Source: JASHPR01 sp963808705 (GTDB taxonomy: Bacteria; Actinomycetota; Actinomycetes; Streptosporangiales; Streptosporangiaceae). Taken from it: 64,000 nucleotides of DNA. A program made the translations under genes and the position numbers. The notes beneath the pieces were generated by a model. That model saw nothing but the letters and a program-made list of their open reading frames with translations. It was not told the origin of the DNA and made no database searches. How positions within the stretch are numbered: the stretch's first letter is position 1; each line of letters starts with the position of its first letter. Location of the stretch: contig CAWEHB010000003.1 in NCBI GenBank assembly GCA_963808705.1, positions 496,001 through 560,000 of the forward strand. Direction: 5' to 3'. Shown here one piece after another: positions 26,250 to 35,514 of this stretch.

Positions 26250-29200
26250 GTGATGGGGGATCGTGCGGCTGGTTACCTGGGTGGGTTGCCGGCTGGGCAG
26301 GCGGAGGAGCTGGCGCGGGTGAATGGCCCTGGGCTGGCGGCGCTGCGCGGGTACCTGGCCTCGGGCCAGGCGGTGGCGTTTTTGGGGGCGGGGGTGTCGG
26401 CGCCGCTGTACCCGCTGTGGGACGGGCTGATCGGGGAGCTGGTCGAGGCGGCCGCGGGCCGGCTGGCCAGCGAGGACGCGGACACGTGCCGGGCCTTGGC
26501 GCATGACAGCCCGGAGGCGGTGGTGGAGATCGTGCGCCGCAGCCTGGGCCCGGGCGGGTACCGGGAGGTGCTGCGGCAGGTGCTGCGGGCGCGGGTGGAC
26601 CTGGTGTCGGGGCGGTCGTGGACGGCGGTGCAGGAGCTGGTGTGCCGGTGCGCGTTCAAGGCCGTGGTGACGACGAATTATGACCCGGGGATCGTGGACG
26701 CGCGGATGCGGGTGCGGCCGGGGGCGTCGGCGACGGGGTTCATGACCTGGGAGGATGAGCTGGGGCTGGACCGGTGGCGGACCGGGGATGTGTTCGGCGA
26801 GGCCGAGCTGCCGGTGCTGTTCGCCCACGGCCAGCACAGCCGGCCCGACTCGGTGGTGCTGGCGACCACCGAGTACCGGCGGGCGTATGCGGGCAAGCTG
26901 CCGCACGTCCTGGCCCGGCTGATGGACGGGCACCTGGCGTGGATCGGGTTCAGCTTCGCCGACCAGCGGATCGCCGCGATCTTGCGGGAGATCGCCGACC
27001 GGACGGGGACCCGGGCGGAGCCGGGGGGTGCGCCGCGTCATGTCGCGATCATGGCGTGGGATCCCGCCGGGGTGGGCCATTCCCCGCAGGTCCTGGCCCG
27101 CCGGGCCGAGATCGAGTACGGGGCGCAGGTGGTGCTGTACCCCGCGCCCGGCGGCGACCACACCGCGCTGGGCCTGCTGCTGTCGGCGCTGGCCGATCCC
27201 CGGTTCCCGCCCGCCGGTGACCTGCCCGCCCGCGCGGGGCCGGTGATGACCGGGCCGGATGCCCGGGCCACCGCGGGCGGTCCGGGCATCCCGGTGAGCT
27301 GGGTGCCGCCGGCGGAGCGGGTGGAGCATTTCACCGGGCGGGCTGAGGAGCTGGCCCGGCTGGACCGGTGGGCCGCCGACCCGCAGGTCGCGCTGGTGGG
27401 GGTGAGCGCGTGGGGGGGTGCGGGCAAGACCGCGCTGGTCACCCGCTGGGTCCAGGAGGCGGGCGGGCCGGCCCGGCGGCCGGGGGTCGAGGGGGTGTTC
27501 GGGTGGAGTTTTTACGCCGACCCCTCGGCTGAGCACTGGGCCGAAGCGCTGCTGGCGTGGGCGCGGCGGGATCTGGGGGTCGCGGTGGCCGGGACCGGCC
27601 GGCTGGCGGGAGCGGTGCTGGGGTTGTTGCGGGTGGTGCCGCTGCTGCTGGTGCTGGACGGGCTGGAGGTGGCGCAGGAGGGCCCGGCGGGGGACGGGTT
27701 CGGGCGGCTGCTGGATGGCACGCTGCGGGAGGTGCTGGCCGGCGCCTGCCAGCAGCCCCATGGCGGGCTGGTGGTGCTGACCAGCCGGTTCCCGTTCGCC
27801 GACCTGGAGGGCTTCGACGGCGGCAGCGCCCGGATGCTGGAGGTGCCGCCGTTCACTCCCGCCGAGGGGTCGGCGCTGCTGGCCGCCGCCGGCGGCGGCT
27901 GGCTGGATGAGGGTGAGCGGCGGGCGCTGGTGGCGGCGGTGGACGGGCATGCCCTGGCGACCGGGGTGCTGGCCGGGCTGCTGGCCGACCGCCCGCCCGA
28001 TGCCGACCTGGCCGCCCTGCGCGCCGGCCTGGCCGCGGCGGCGCGCACCGATGCCCGGGTGGGCAAGGTGCTGGAGTTCTATGCCGCCCGGCTGGCCGAG
28101 GCGGACCGGTACCTGCTGGCGGCGGTGTCGCTGTTCGCCCGGCCCGTCTCCGCCGGGGCGGTGCTGGCGGTCGCCGCCCATGAGGTGTTCGGTGCCCGGC
28201 TGGCCGGGTGGTCCCCGGCCATGGCGCAGGCCGCGGTGCGCTCCCGGCTGGGCGGGCTGGCGTCCTGGCATCCCGACGGGACCATTTCCGCCCATCCGCT
28301 GGTCCGCGACACCTTCCGGCCGCTGGTGATGGGCGCCGCCGGGGCCGCCGCCGAGACGGCCCTGGCCGGGATGCCGGCCGGGACGGTGGCCAGCCGGGCG
28401 GACGCGCTGCGGGTGGTCGAGGTCATCGAGCTGCTGCTCGAGGCCGGCCAATGGCCGGCCGCCAACGACATATACACGAACCGCTGCGACAACGGCCGGG
28501 TGTGGCAGAACCTGCCCGCGGCCCGGCTCGGGCAGCGCGCCGCCACCGCGCTCGTGGCCACCCCCGCCCGCCGCGCCGCCTGCACCCAGCTCAGCCCTCG
28601 CCGTCTGGGCTTCTACCTGAACGAGGTCGGCCTGTTCGCGATGCACGCGGGTGACCTGGCCACGGCACGCGACTACCTGCCCCAGGTCGTCGGCCACTAC
28701 CGTGACGCCGGAAACACGTCGTTCTTGGCGGTCGGCTTGCAGAACCTGGCCGAGTGCCTAGGCCATCTCGGGCAGATCGGCCCGGCCCGGGACACCGCGG
28801 CCGAGGCGCTCACCTGCGCCGAATCCGCCGGCGACCGGGAGAATATCCGCGACGCGCACGCGTTCTCGGGGTGGCTGGCGGGCCTGGCCGGTGACGCGGC
28901 GCAGGCCGGGCAGCACTTCACCGCCGCCGACCAGATCGAGGTCGCCGACGACCCGGACGGAGATCACCTGTACTCGTTTCGCGGGACCAATTGGGCGGAA
29001 TGGCTGGCCCGCACCGGGCGGCCCGGCCCGGCCCGGGCACTGACCAGCCGCAACGCAGACATCTGCCGGGATTATGGCTGGAACGAAGCTTTGGCCCGGT
29101 GCGACCGGATGCTGGGCCGCCTGGCCCTGGCCGCCGGGGACACCGCCGCGGCCGGGGAGCACCTGGCCGCGGCGGCCGGGTGCTTCCGCGACGGCGACTA

Positions 29201-29675
29201 CCTGACCGAGCTAGCCACCACCCTGGCCGACCTGGCCGGCCACGCCCAGGCGGCCGGGGACCTGGAGGCCGCCGGACGCCACGCCGCTGAGGCGATCACC
29301 ATCGCCGCCGCCCGCGGCCTGGTGCCCGCCCACTGCGCCGCGCTGGCCGCCCGCGCCCGCATCCGCGCCGCCCAGGCCACCGCCACCGCCGGCCCGGACC
29401 TGATCTACCAGGGCCGCGACGCCGCCGACGCCGCGCTGCGGCTCGCCATCCGCCACAACCTGCCCTGGCAGGAACTCGGCGCCCTGCGCGCCCACGCCGC
29501 CCTCGACCATGCCGAGGGCATCGACCGTGGATGGGCCGCCAAAGCCAATGCCCGGCACGCCGCGCTGGTCCCGGCGGGCCTGGACCCCGACCCGCTGGCC
29601 ACCGTCGAGCGGCTCGTCGCCGAGCAGAAGGCCGCAGAGCAGGCAACCGCCGGCCCGGATGACGGTGATGACTGA
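26250..29675 (+). CDS. SIR2-like / STAND NTPase / TPR protein, candidate antiphage NADase
   Basis: 1141 residues from GTG (or the adjacent ATG at 26253). Residues 35-310 are a SIR2-like domain: FLGAGVSAPLYP (GAG 46-48), VVTTNYD (139-145), FAHGQHSRPDS with a catalytic-type His193, and WIGFSFADQRIAAIL (231-245). Residues 355-640 are a STAND/NB-ARC ATPase: FTGRAEELARLDRW, Walker A GGAGKTA (389-395), Walker B LLLVLD (465-470) and sensor TSR (511-513). The remainder (about 750-1140) is Ala/Leu-rich TPR-like helices. The order effector-STAND-repeats is that of Avs-type and related defence sensors, in which a SIR2 domain depletes NAD on phage recognition. All key residues look intact. It is monocistronic, between genes on the other strand. 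A defence role is inference. Confidence 0.9.
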   Translation: MMGDRAAGYLGGLPAGQAEELARVNGPGLAALRGYLASGQAVAFLGAGVSAPLYPLWDGLIGELVEAAAGRLASEDADTCRALAHDSPEAVVEIVRRSLGPGGYREVLRQVLRARVDLVSGRSWTAVQELVCRCAFKAVVTTNYDPGIVDARMRVRPGASATGFMTWEDELGLDRWRTGDVFGEAELPVLFAHGQHSRPDSVVLATTEYRRAYAGKLPHVLARLMDGHLAWIGFSFADQRIAAILREIADRTGTRAEPGGAPRHVAIMAWDPAGVGHSPQVLARRAEIEYGAQVVLYPAPGGDHTALGLLLSALADPRFPPAGDLPARAGPVMTGPDARATAGGPGIPVSWVPPAERVEHFTGRAEELARLDRWAADPQVALVGVSAWGGAGKTALVTRWVQEAGGPARRPGVEGVFGWSFYADPSAEHWAEALLAWARRDLGVAVAGTGRLAGAVLGLLRVVPLLLVLDGLEVAQEGPAGDGFGRLLDGTLREVLAGACQQPHGGLVVLTSRFPFADLEGFDGGSARMLEVPPFTPAEGSALLAAAGGGWLDEGERRALVAAVDGHALATGVLAGLLADRPPDADLAALRAGLAAAARTDARVGKVLEFYAARLAEADRYLLAAVSLFARPVSAGAVLAVAAHEVFGARLAGWSPAMAQAAVRSRLGGLASWHPDGTISAHPLVRDTFRPLVMGAAGAAAETALAGMPAGTVASRADALRVVEVIELLLEAGQWPAANDIYTNRCDNGRVWQNLPAARLGQRAATALVATPARRAACTQLSPRRLGFYLNEVGLFAMHAGDLATARDYLPQVVGHYRDAGNTSFLAVGLQNLAECLGHLGQIGPARDTAAEALTCAESAGDRENIRDAHAFSGWLAGLAGDAAQAGQHFTAADQIEVADDPDGDHLYSFRGTNWAEWLARTGRPGPARALTSRNADICRDYGWNEALARCDRMLGRLALAAGDTAAAGEHLAAAAGCFRDGDYLTELATTLADLAGHAQAAGDLEAAGRHAAEAITIAAARGLVPAHCAALAARARIRAAQATATAGPDLIYQGRDAADAALRLAIRHNLPWQELGALRAHAALDHAEGIDRGWAAKANARHAALVPAGLDPDPLATVERLVAEQKAAEQATAGPDDGDD

Positions 29676-29833
29676 TGGCCTCGTCGTGGACCAGCCTGCA
29701 GATCGCGCCCGCGTCGTCGAGGGCGGCAAAGTCCTGCAACGAACTCGAGGAGAACCGGGCGCCTTGGACGACGCGTGGCCATCGTGACCAGCAGCGCGCG
29801 CTGACCCGGCCGCGGCTACGCGCGGTTCCCGGC

Positions 29834-30292
29834 TCACGGATGGTAAAGCTCCTCCACGCGCCTGATCTGGGTCACCGACCGGTTGACCGGCAGGTCGCGT
29901 CGCTCCAGCAGGCGAAGTATCTCGGCGCTGCGCTCGGTCAGGAAAGCGATCCCGTCGGGTTTGCCCCGCAACCTCAGCCAGACTGCGATCCTGCTATGGC
30001 GCAAGGCCACCAGTTCCGCAATCGCGAGTTCCTCATACCGTGCCTCCCAGGTCGGCACGATCCACCGGCTCAGTACGGTCCCGCGGACCCGGACGCCCCA
30101 GTCGTAGAACTCCAGCCGTACCAGTGATCCGCTGGTGATGAGGTACCGGCACATCACGCCGCCGAAGAAGACCGCGGCAGGCTCGGCAGCAGGCACGTCG
30201 ATGATCCGCCCGCAAGATGCCGCCCGCCTGATCCAGAAGAACAGGCCCGCGCCTGCCACCAGCACGACAAGCAATATGGCGGGTAGCACCAC
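29834..30292 (-). CDS. small membrane protein with PH-like cytoplasmic domain
   Basis: 152 residues. One N-terminal membrane segment (VLPAILLVVLVAGAGLFFWI) is followed by a beta-rich region (CRYLITSGSLVRLEFYDWGV, then VRGTVLSRWIVPTWEARYEE) and a C-terminal helix. The alternation of strands and the final helix suggest a PH-like fold. This is typical of uncharacterised actinobacterial membrane proteins. No catalytic motif is seen. The 158-base gap before it holds the end of the SIR2-STAND gene and no further supported gene. Confidence 0.7.
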   Translation of the reverse strand: MVLPAILLVVLVAGAGLFFWIRRAASCGRIIDVPAAEPAAVFFGGVMCRYLITSGSLVRLEFYDWGVRVRGTVLSRWIVPTWEARYEELAIAELVALRHSRIAVWLRLRGKPDGIAFLTERSAEILRLLERRDLPVNRSVTQIRRVEELYHP

Positions 30293-30307
30293 ACCTCCCC
30301 TGTCACG

Positions 30308-30598
30308 TTAACCGCGGATCGCGGAGCATGCTGCCGGCGACATCGGCCTGCGGGGATGCAGCGATGACTCGGCAATACGCTCGAATGTGAGCCAATCGGT
30401 TACCTGATGGTAGTCACTGAGCCTTTTCCGTCCTGGCGTGGCGGCCTGGGCCGCCTTCTCATCCCCCCGGGCCGCGGCGGGCTCGAGGCCGCCGCAGTTT
30501 CCGAAGACGCGCCAGTGCGGTGTCGGCGACCGGCAGGCCTGCCCGCTGCCGCGGATCTCGTAGTAGAGCTGCAGGCCGTTCACCGGTGCGTACGCCAT
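30308..30598 (-). pseudogene. alpha/beta hydrolase start joined to a Sel1-like fragment
   Basis: The first 20 residues (MAYAPVNGLQLYYEIRGSGQ) are the canonical beginning of an alpha/beta hydrolase. They break off before the HG motif. The next residues, HWRVFGNCGGLEPAAARG then DEKAAQA, match a Sel1/TPR-type repeat (consensus like WYEKAAQAG), not a hydrolase. A related Sel1-like piece occurs on the same strand near 33.6 kb. The product has no complete domain. I read it as a recombination junction between two broken genes. Confidence 0.6.
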
Positions 30599-30782
30599 AC
30601 CGGATATGACGGTACGCGGCCCGCGTACTCATCGCGAACGCCGCGCATGCCGCACCGCCACGTCGAGGTGACCGCCGATGCGACGGTGTTCGACGCAAGG
30701 CGAGGTGTACGAGGTGAGGGCCCGCAGGGCGTCAGGCGACCTATCGGGTGCTCTTCGCCAGGGAGGCGCGTCGCTCGGCGGC

Positions 30783-31064
30783 CTACTGGTTGCGCTGGCC
30801 CGCGGCCTTTGCCAGGAGTCCCAGCCTGGCCAGCGACGCGGTCATGGCGTCCCGCCACCCCTCGCCGTCCCGGACGGCCTTGCGCAGGTCCTCCGGGGAA
30901 CGGCTGCAGTCGAACGTCTCGGTGACCAGGGCGGCACTCGCGCCGGCTCCCACGCCAGCCAGCGGTAGGACGCCATGCTTCACGCTGCGTGATAAGCCCT
31001 CGTCCTGGCCCAAGCGCACCCCCCCGCTGTTCGGCGCGATCGGCTGGCGCGTGACGACATCCAC
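30783..31064 (-). pseudogene. SRPBCC-domain protein, C-terminal remnant
   Basis: The end of this frame, VTETFDCSRSPEDLRKAVRD then GEGWRDAMTASLARL, matches the last strand and long helix of SRPBCC (polyketide cyclase/dehydrase-like) proteins. The preceding 45 residues do not fit the fold and seem to come from a frameshifted part. Only a third of the domain is recognisable and there is no plausible start. It is a relic. Confidence 0.5.
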
Positions 31065-31850
31065 CCGGCGGGCTCAGATCTGAGAGATCTGGCCACAGGC
31101 CACGAGAATCATCCCCTTCCCGCCCCGGCGGATATTCTGGATGACATGGACAGCCGGGCGAGTGACAAAATCCCCGGAGCCAGGGTGCGCTTCAGGCGAC
31201 ACGTACCAGCCCAGTCTTCATCAGGTGCCAGGCCACGGGAGTGGCTGGCGCTAGCTGACGGGGCTGTCCAGGAAGCCAGGACCGAGGGGCCTGCTCTTGC
31301 CCTCGTCGGACGGCCGCTGCCGTACCAGCCGGGTCGGACCGAGCGGCGTAGCGGCGTGCCTGCCGAGGTCATAACTTCCGACCGCGTACCTAATTCCTGT
31401 ACATGCTCGTGGGCGTATTCCCTGGGAAAGCTGACCTTGAAGCACTATAATGCAGCATGCCCGGTGCACCTGGCGACCTTTGGTCGCTAATGCCGGAAAC
31501 GCCCGCACGTGCCATTCCTGGTGTGCGCCTGGAATACGACCACAGAGCCCATCTCAGCGGGTCTTTCGTGCTCCATCACCGCTTATTGCTGGCCGCACTA
31601 TCGCCTCGTCGGAGCGCGGGTTGGCCGGAGTCCGTGCACAGACCCCTGCGACATAGTCATGCAGCATGGTGACAGCCGCAGGTCGGTAGCGCACAACCCC
31701 CGCCGTCCGGCGCGGCTCGGATGGCCCGGAGCCGCTGGATGCCGGGCTCCCGGATGGTTGTTCGGCAGTGAGCGGGTTCGGGGGTTAGCGAGTTCCGCCC
31801 GGCCAGAACCGGGCCCTGCTGGCAGACTGCCGGGGTGGAGCCCTGCCGGG
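31065..31850. other. long region without a supported gene
   Basis: Nearly 800 bases with scattered short frames but none with a domain. Around 31370-31460 the DNA becomes more AT-rich (for example AAGCTGACCTTGAAGCACTA near 31429), and could hold a promoter reading right. The methyltransferase frame is open through the last 340 bases, but that part looks non-coding. A short direct repeat, CCGGGGTGGAGCC, occurs twice just before and at the methyltransferase start. Confidence 0.4.
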
Positions 31851-32627
31851 GTGGAGCCGATCGAGGATGTCGCGGCAGGGGATCGCGGTGGTCTTGCTGG
31901 CGGGCGGGGCAGGTATGGCATTGACGGCGGGCTTATCGGCGTCTCGGTCTTCGCGCTGGTCCTGGCCGGCGTCGCGGCTACCGGGGTCTGGGCGGCACGG
32001 CATCGTCGGCCTGGTCTGGCCGCACTGGCGTGCGTCGCCGGCGCAGCGGTGGCGGGGTCGGCCGCGAGTTACCTCTACTCGACCGGGCGCGGCAAGCTCT
32101 CGGTCTGGGCGCAGGTGCTGGACGAACTGGGCCTGCGGGGGGATGAGCATGTCCTGGACGTGGGATGCGGCCGCGGCGCGGTACTGATGCTGGCGGCCCG
32201 TCGGCTTCCGGGCGGCCGGGCGGTGGGAGCGGATCTGTGGCGGCGCCGCGATCAGAGCGGCAACAGCCGCGCCGCGGCCGAGCGCAACGCGGTGGCAGAG
32301 GGAGTAAGCGAGCGCGTCGAGATCGTTGATGCTGACGCTCGTGATCTGCCGTTCCCCTCCGCGTCGTTCGACGTGGTGGTGAGCAGCCTGGCGATCAGCA
32401 ACATCCCCGGTGCCCGGGGGCGCGGGCTGGCACTGCACGAGGCCATGCGGGTACTGCGTCCGGGCGGCCGGATGCGCATCGTTGACGAAGGCGCGGAGCA
32501 GTATGCCGCGGTACTGAAGGATGCCGGATACGCCGGCGTCACCGTGCAGCGGCTCGACTGGCGGACCTGGTATGGCATACCGGGCCATCACATGACCCTG
32601 GTTGCGGCCAGCAAGCCGTCGGCCTGA
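31851..32627 (+). CDS. membrane-anchored class I SAM-dependent methyltransferase
   Basis: 258 residues from a GTG (start uncertain). Two hydrophobic segments (about 28-47 and 54-70) lead into a class I methyltransferase: motif I VLDVGCGRGAVL (near 100), VDADARDLPFP, VVVSSLAISNI and the post-motif VLRPGGRMRIVDE. The C-terminus (GYAGVTVQRLDWRTWYGIPG, then HHMTLVAA) is usual for small-molecule methyltransferases of actinobacteria. The substrate is unknown. The membrane anchor suggests a lipid-like or envelope substrate. Confidence 0.85.
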   Translation: MEPIEDVAAGDRGGLAGGRGRYGIDGGLIGVSVFALVLAGVAATGVWAARHRRPGLAALACVAGAAVAGSAASYLYSTGRGKLSVWAQVLDELGLRGDEHVLDVGCGRGAVLMLAARRLPGGRAVGADLWRRRDQSGNSRAAAERNAVAEGVSERVEIVDADARDLPFPSASFDVVVSSLAISNIPGARGRGLALHEAMRVLRPGGRMRIVDEGAEQYAAVLKDAGYAGVTVQRLDWRTWYGIPGHHMTLVAASKPSA

Positions 32628-32978
32628 CATCCGCCGGCCGCCTCGTTCCGCCGTGCGGCAGCGGCCAGCGGCCAGCGGCCCGGACAGCACGCGGGCTGCC
32701 GCCAGATCGCGCACAGCTAGCTGCACGGCAAGGATTGCGTGACGCGACGGCGGCTGAGGGGCAACTTGGCGACAAGCAGGTGATCGTGGTGCCGGTCGAG
32801 GCGGGGTGCCCGAGCCGGTTGCCGGCGCCCGCCGTGTCGGCGCGCCATGTGACAACCACCGGATGAGCGCCGGACAAGGGCGCCCGGCGATGGTCCCCCG
32901 CCATCGCCGGGCGCCCGCCCAATTGTGGGCGTTCGCTCTGTGACCTTGAGGCTGCCCGAACGAGCGCCGTGCGGGGCG
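32628..32978. other. intergenic region, nothing recognised
   Basis: About 350 bases between the methyltransferase and the convergent nucleotidyltransferase remnant. A small symmetric element near 32870-32920 (GGGCGCCCGGCGATGG and CCATCGCCGGGCGCCC) forms a perfect 16-base inverted repeat with a short CCCCCG spacer. It is probably a terminator. No coding sequence is supported. Confidence 0.5.
32874..32915. terminator. inverted repeat, probable bidirectional terminator
   Basis: GGGCGCCCGGCGATGG and its exact reverse complement CCATCGCCGGGCGCCC are separated by only a few bases (TCCCCCG region). The stem is long and GC-rich. It lies between a plus-strand methyltransferase and a minus-strand remnant, a natural place for a shared terminator. 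Confidence 0.6.
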
Positions 32979-33470
32979 TTACGGGGGAGCGGATCGGTGC
33001 TCAGCGGCCGGCGGGTCGACCGCGCGACGGTGCTGTGACAGTTCTTCGCAGAACGAGCTGATGTCGGCATCGGTGCGCGCCTGGACGAGCTGGGCAGTGT
33101 CGGCCAGCAGGGTCTCAGCTTCCCTCAGTGCCTGCGCGTTCCCGCTCGTCCCCAGCAGCGGACGAGAACGGTGCAGCGCGGCCATGCGCATGGGCGGATC
33201 GAACCAGTAGCAGTCCAATTCCAGGTCAGAGAACCGGTCGGCCAGACCGGTTCCCACCGACCCGGCGACGGTCAGTGCGGCCAGCTTCTGGTTGGACGCG
33301 TACGCCCGGGCAGCCCGCTCAGCCCGCGCCAGGCGCCACGCGGCGTGGACATTCGCTGTACCTGATCCGCCACCGGGCCGGGCCACGCTCTGATCCTGCC
33401 AGCCGGACACCGCCATCGCATCCGCGAGCCGGCGACGCAGAGCGATCTGCCTGCCCGCCACTTCGGCCAC
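32979..33470 (-). pseudogene. nucleotidyltransferase-fold protein, truncated
   Basis: 163 residues. The segment ALTVAGSVGTGLADRFSDLE then LDCYWFDPP matches the nucleotidyltransferase core (GSVxxG...DLELDCYW), as in aminoglycoside-type nucleotidyltransferases, including the GS and the D-x-D metal ligands. After this strand the usual remaining 150-200 residues are replaced by an unrelated helical tail. The protein therefore has the catalytic entrance but not the rest of the enzyme. It is most likely a broken gene, though expression of a short helical protein cannot be excluded. Confidence 0.55.
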
Positions 33471-33477
33471 CCGTCCG

Positions 33478-34137
33478 TCAGCCGCACCAGATCACGGCGA
33501 TCCGCGCCGGACACCGAGCCGCGCCTTCGCGCTGCTCGCCGACGCCGATGCCGACGATCCCCCGCTGGGCCTTGCTGCTGGACGTATGCCTGATCCAGCC
33601 GGCCTGGGCCGCCTTCTCATACCACCCCCGGGCCGCGCCGGGCTCGGGGTCGCCGGAGACGCGCCAGTCCGGCGAGACCTTGCCACAGCAGGCGCTGCGG
33701 GAACTCGGGCACGCCGGCCAGGAAGAACGAGAAACCGTTCCCGGCGTTGACTTCGGCCAACCGCAGCAACGGCGGCAGCCGGCCGGCCGACGCCATAACG
33801 CGCAGCTGTCCTTCGAGCTGGCCGGCCGCGTTTCGCGAGTGATCATACGTACCCGCTCGCCGGTCGGATTGGAGAACGCGTGCACGATGCCGGGCGCCAC
33901 CACCAGCGATTCTCCTGGTCCCAGATGGCGTACGGCGTGCCCGACCCGCACGCGTAGCCTGCCCTCGACAACTTCGAACGTCTCCTGCTCGACCCGGTGC
34001 CAGTGGGCGGGCGGGCCGGACCGCCCCGATGGCAGGACGGATTCGAACTCAAACACCTCGCCCTCAGTCTCCGATCCGGTGCGGATGATGGAAATAAGCT
34101 CACCGGCCGGCAAGCGCAGTACCCGGTCCTCGCTCAT
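33478..34137 (-). pseudogene. cupin-domain protein, frameshifted, joined to a Sel1-like piece
   Basis: The first 105 residues, starting MSEDRVLRLPAGE, form a cupin: PPAHWHRVEQETFEVVEG with metal-type histidines, GPGESLVVAPGIVHAFSN and ERVRMITRETRPA. Near 33820 the frame shifts. The next frame continues the same protein (GQLEGQLRVMASAGRLPPLL, then NAGNGFSFFLAGVPEF), while the original frame runs into a Sel1-like stretch DWRVSGDPEPGAARGWYEKA. One indel has therefore broken the cupin gene, and a TPR/Sel1 fragment is attached after it. Cupins of this type are small-molecule binding proteins or isomerases. Confidence 0.65.
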
Positions 34138-34671
34138 CGCTGTCCACACCACGCATCCATGCCGCACCCGACATTGAACGGCAGCATACTCGGCCATCAC
34201 CATCGTATATAAGTGCAATGTCGTGCGCTGTGCCCTGCGAAGCGATCAGGCGATGGACGCCGCCCTGGAGCCGAGGGCAACCGGTGGCGCGCGTGGCCTG
34301 ACGCACCCGGCGGCTGGCATCACGATCGGCCGGCCCGCCGCGCATGACTGTGCATGGCTGCCAGGTAAGGAGAATGCCGCCACCGCCCTTCCTTGAATCC
34401 CGATGCCCCGGCGGCGATTTCAGCCACAACGATCATCCTGCCGTCACCGGCTACGCCTGCGAGGAACGCACGGTCGAAGGCGGCTCATCACCGAGAGCCA
34501 CCAGAACCTCGTACGCTGGCGCACCCGGACCCGCCGATATGGACGGCGGTCTTGGCCGTCACCGCGGCCGCTTGGGCCGTGCTGAACTGGGTCTTCTGTG
34601 TCGCTCCAGCCCGACCGGCCTGAGAATATGCCGTCAGATTGCTAATCCCGGGCGCCTCGCGCGATCGCCTT
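34138..34671. other. intergenic region with no supported gene
   Basis: About 530 bases. One plus-strand frame (34393-34623) ends with a hydrophobic stretch, WTAVLAVTAAAWAVLNWVFC, that could be a membrane helix, but it lacks a ribosome binding site and a family. AT-rich bases at 34195-34215 (CATCGTATATAAGTGCAATG) may form the promoter of the cupin relic. Confidence 0.35.
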
Positions 34672-35514
34672 TCATCGCGACGGTGGTCCGGCAGCGATGC
34701 GGGACCGAGCCTCGGAGATTCCGCCGCGCCACCAGCCCATCGCCTCAACCCACCACGTCAGGCCGGCCTCGGCATAGGCGGCAACGACCCCGGCAGCCCC
34801 AGTAGGCGTGGTGCGCCCCTCCACGGCGACATCGAAGCCGGACAGCCCGCCACGCTCGTCGCTGATCGTGGCGACAATCGCGGCGAGCGCGTTCGGCGGC
34901 ATCGTGGTGCCCTTGCCATAGTCGGCGTGGGTGGGCATCACGCCATCCCACCGCGCGGCTCTGCGGAACCCGGCCGTCGCCGGCCACCGCCCAGCGCACC
35001 AGATCGGGATCCTCGGCCGCTGCACCGGCGTGGGCAGCATCCGGATCCCATCGACCCGGACGTGCTGGCCGGCGAACCGCACCGAGCCGCCGGACCACAA
35101 CGCGTCCAGCACCTGCAGCGACTCATCCAGCTTCTCCGCCCGCACGCGCAACGCGGCGGCCTCCCCGAACGCGGTGTACTCGGCATCCATCGAGCCCAAG
35201 CCCGCGCCGAAGATCAACCGGCCATCCGACAGCCGATCCAGGCTCGCCGTCTCTCGCCCGACGACCTGGACACGCCGGCGAGGCAACGCGGTCATCAGCA
35301 CCCCGAGCCGAACCCGGCTCGTCCGCGCGGCGATCGCAGCCAGCGCCACCGTGGGATTGGCCACTGGCCAGCCCGGATCGTGATACAGCACGTGATCCCA
35401 GACGAAAACGCCATCCCACCCGCTCTGCTCAGCCGCAACCCCCAATTCCATCAGCAGCTGCGGGTCACCAAACTCGCCGACGTTCGGCAGGCCCACCGCG
35501 CACGACACGTTCAC
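34672..35514 (-). CDS. LLM-class F420-dependent oxidoreductase
   Basis: 280 residues from a GTG opening the segment NVSCAVGLPNVGEFGDPQLL. It shows the luciferase-like barrel: GWDGVFVWDHVLYHDPGW, PTVALAAIAARTSRVRLGVL, a RRRVQVVGRETASLDRLSDG segment and FGAGLGSMDAEYTAFGE, followed by RIPIWCAGRWP. Similar proteins bind F420 or flavin and oxidise or reduce small substrates in actinobacteria. Length is slightly short but complete. An upstream ATG 19 codons earlier adds unrelated residues. Confidence 0.9.
   Translation of the reverse strand: MNVSCAVGLPNVGEFGDPQLLMELGVAAEQSGWDGVFVWDHVLYHDPGWPVANPTVALAAIAARTSRVRLGVLMTALPRRRVQVVGRETASLDRLSDGRLIFGAGLGSMDAEYTAFGEAAALRVRAEKLDESLQVLDALWSGGSVRFAGQHVRVDGIRMLPTPVQRPRIPIWCAGRWPATAGFRRAARWDGVMPTHADYGKGTTMPPNALAAIVATISDERGGLSGFDVAVEGRTTPTGAAGVVAAYAEAGLTWWVEAMGWWRGGISEARSRIAAGPPSR

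Noticed and set aside
26025..28697. 890-codon open frame antisense to the SIR2-STAND gene
   Set aside because: Composition is Gln/Arg/Pro/His-rich shadow, no domain, and it lies within a confidently coding region on the other strand.
29665..29787. Short frame after the SIR2-STAND gene (MTDGLVVDQPADRARVVEGG)
   Set aside because: About 40 codons, no ribosome binding site or family; could not be told from shadow sequence, so no partner gene is claimed for the SIR2 protein.
34393..34623. Small membrane protein ending WAVLNWVFCVAPARPA
   Set aside because: One hydrophobic stretch only, no ribosome binding site and no known family.
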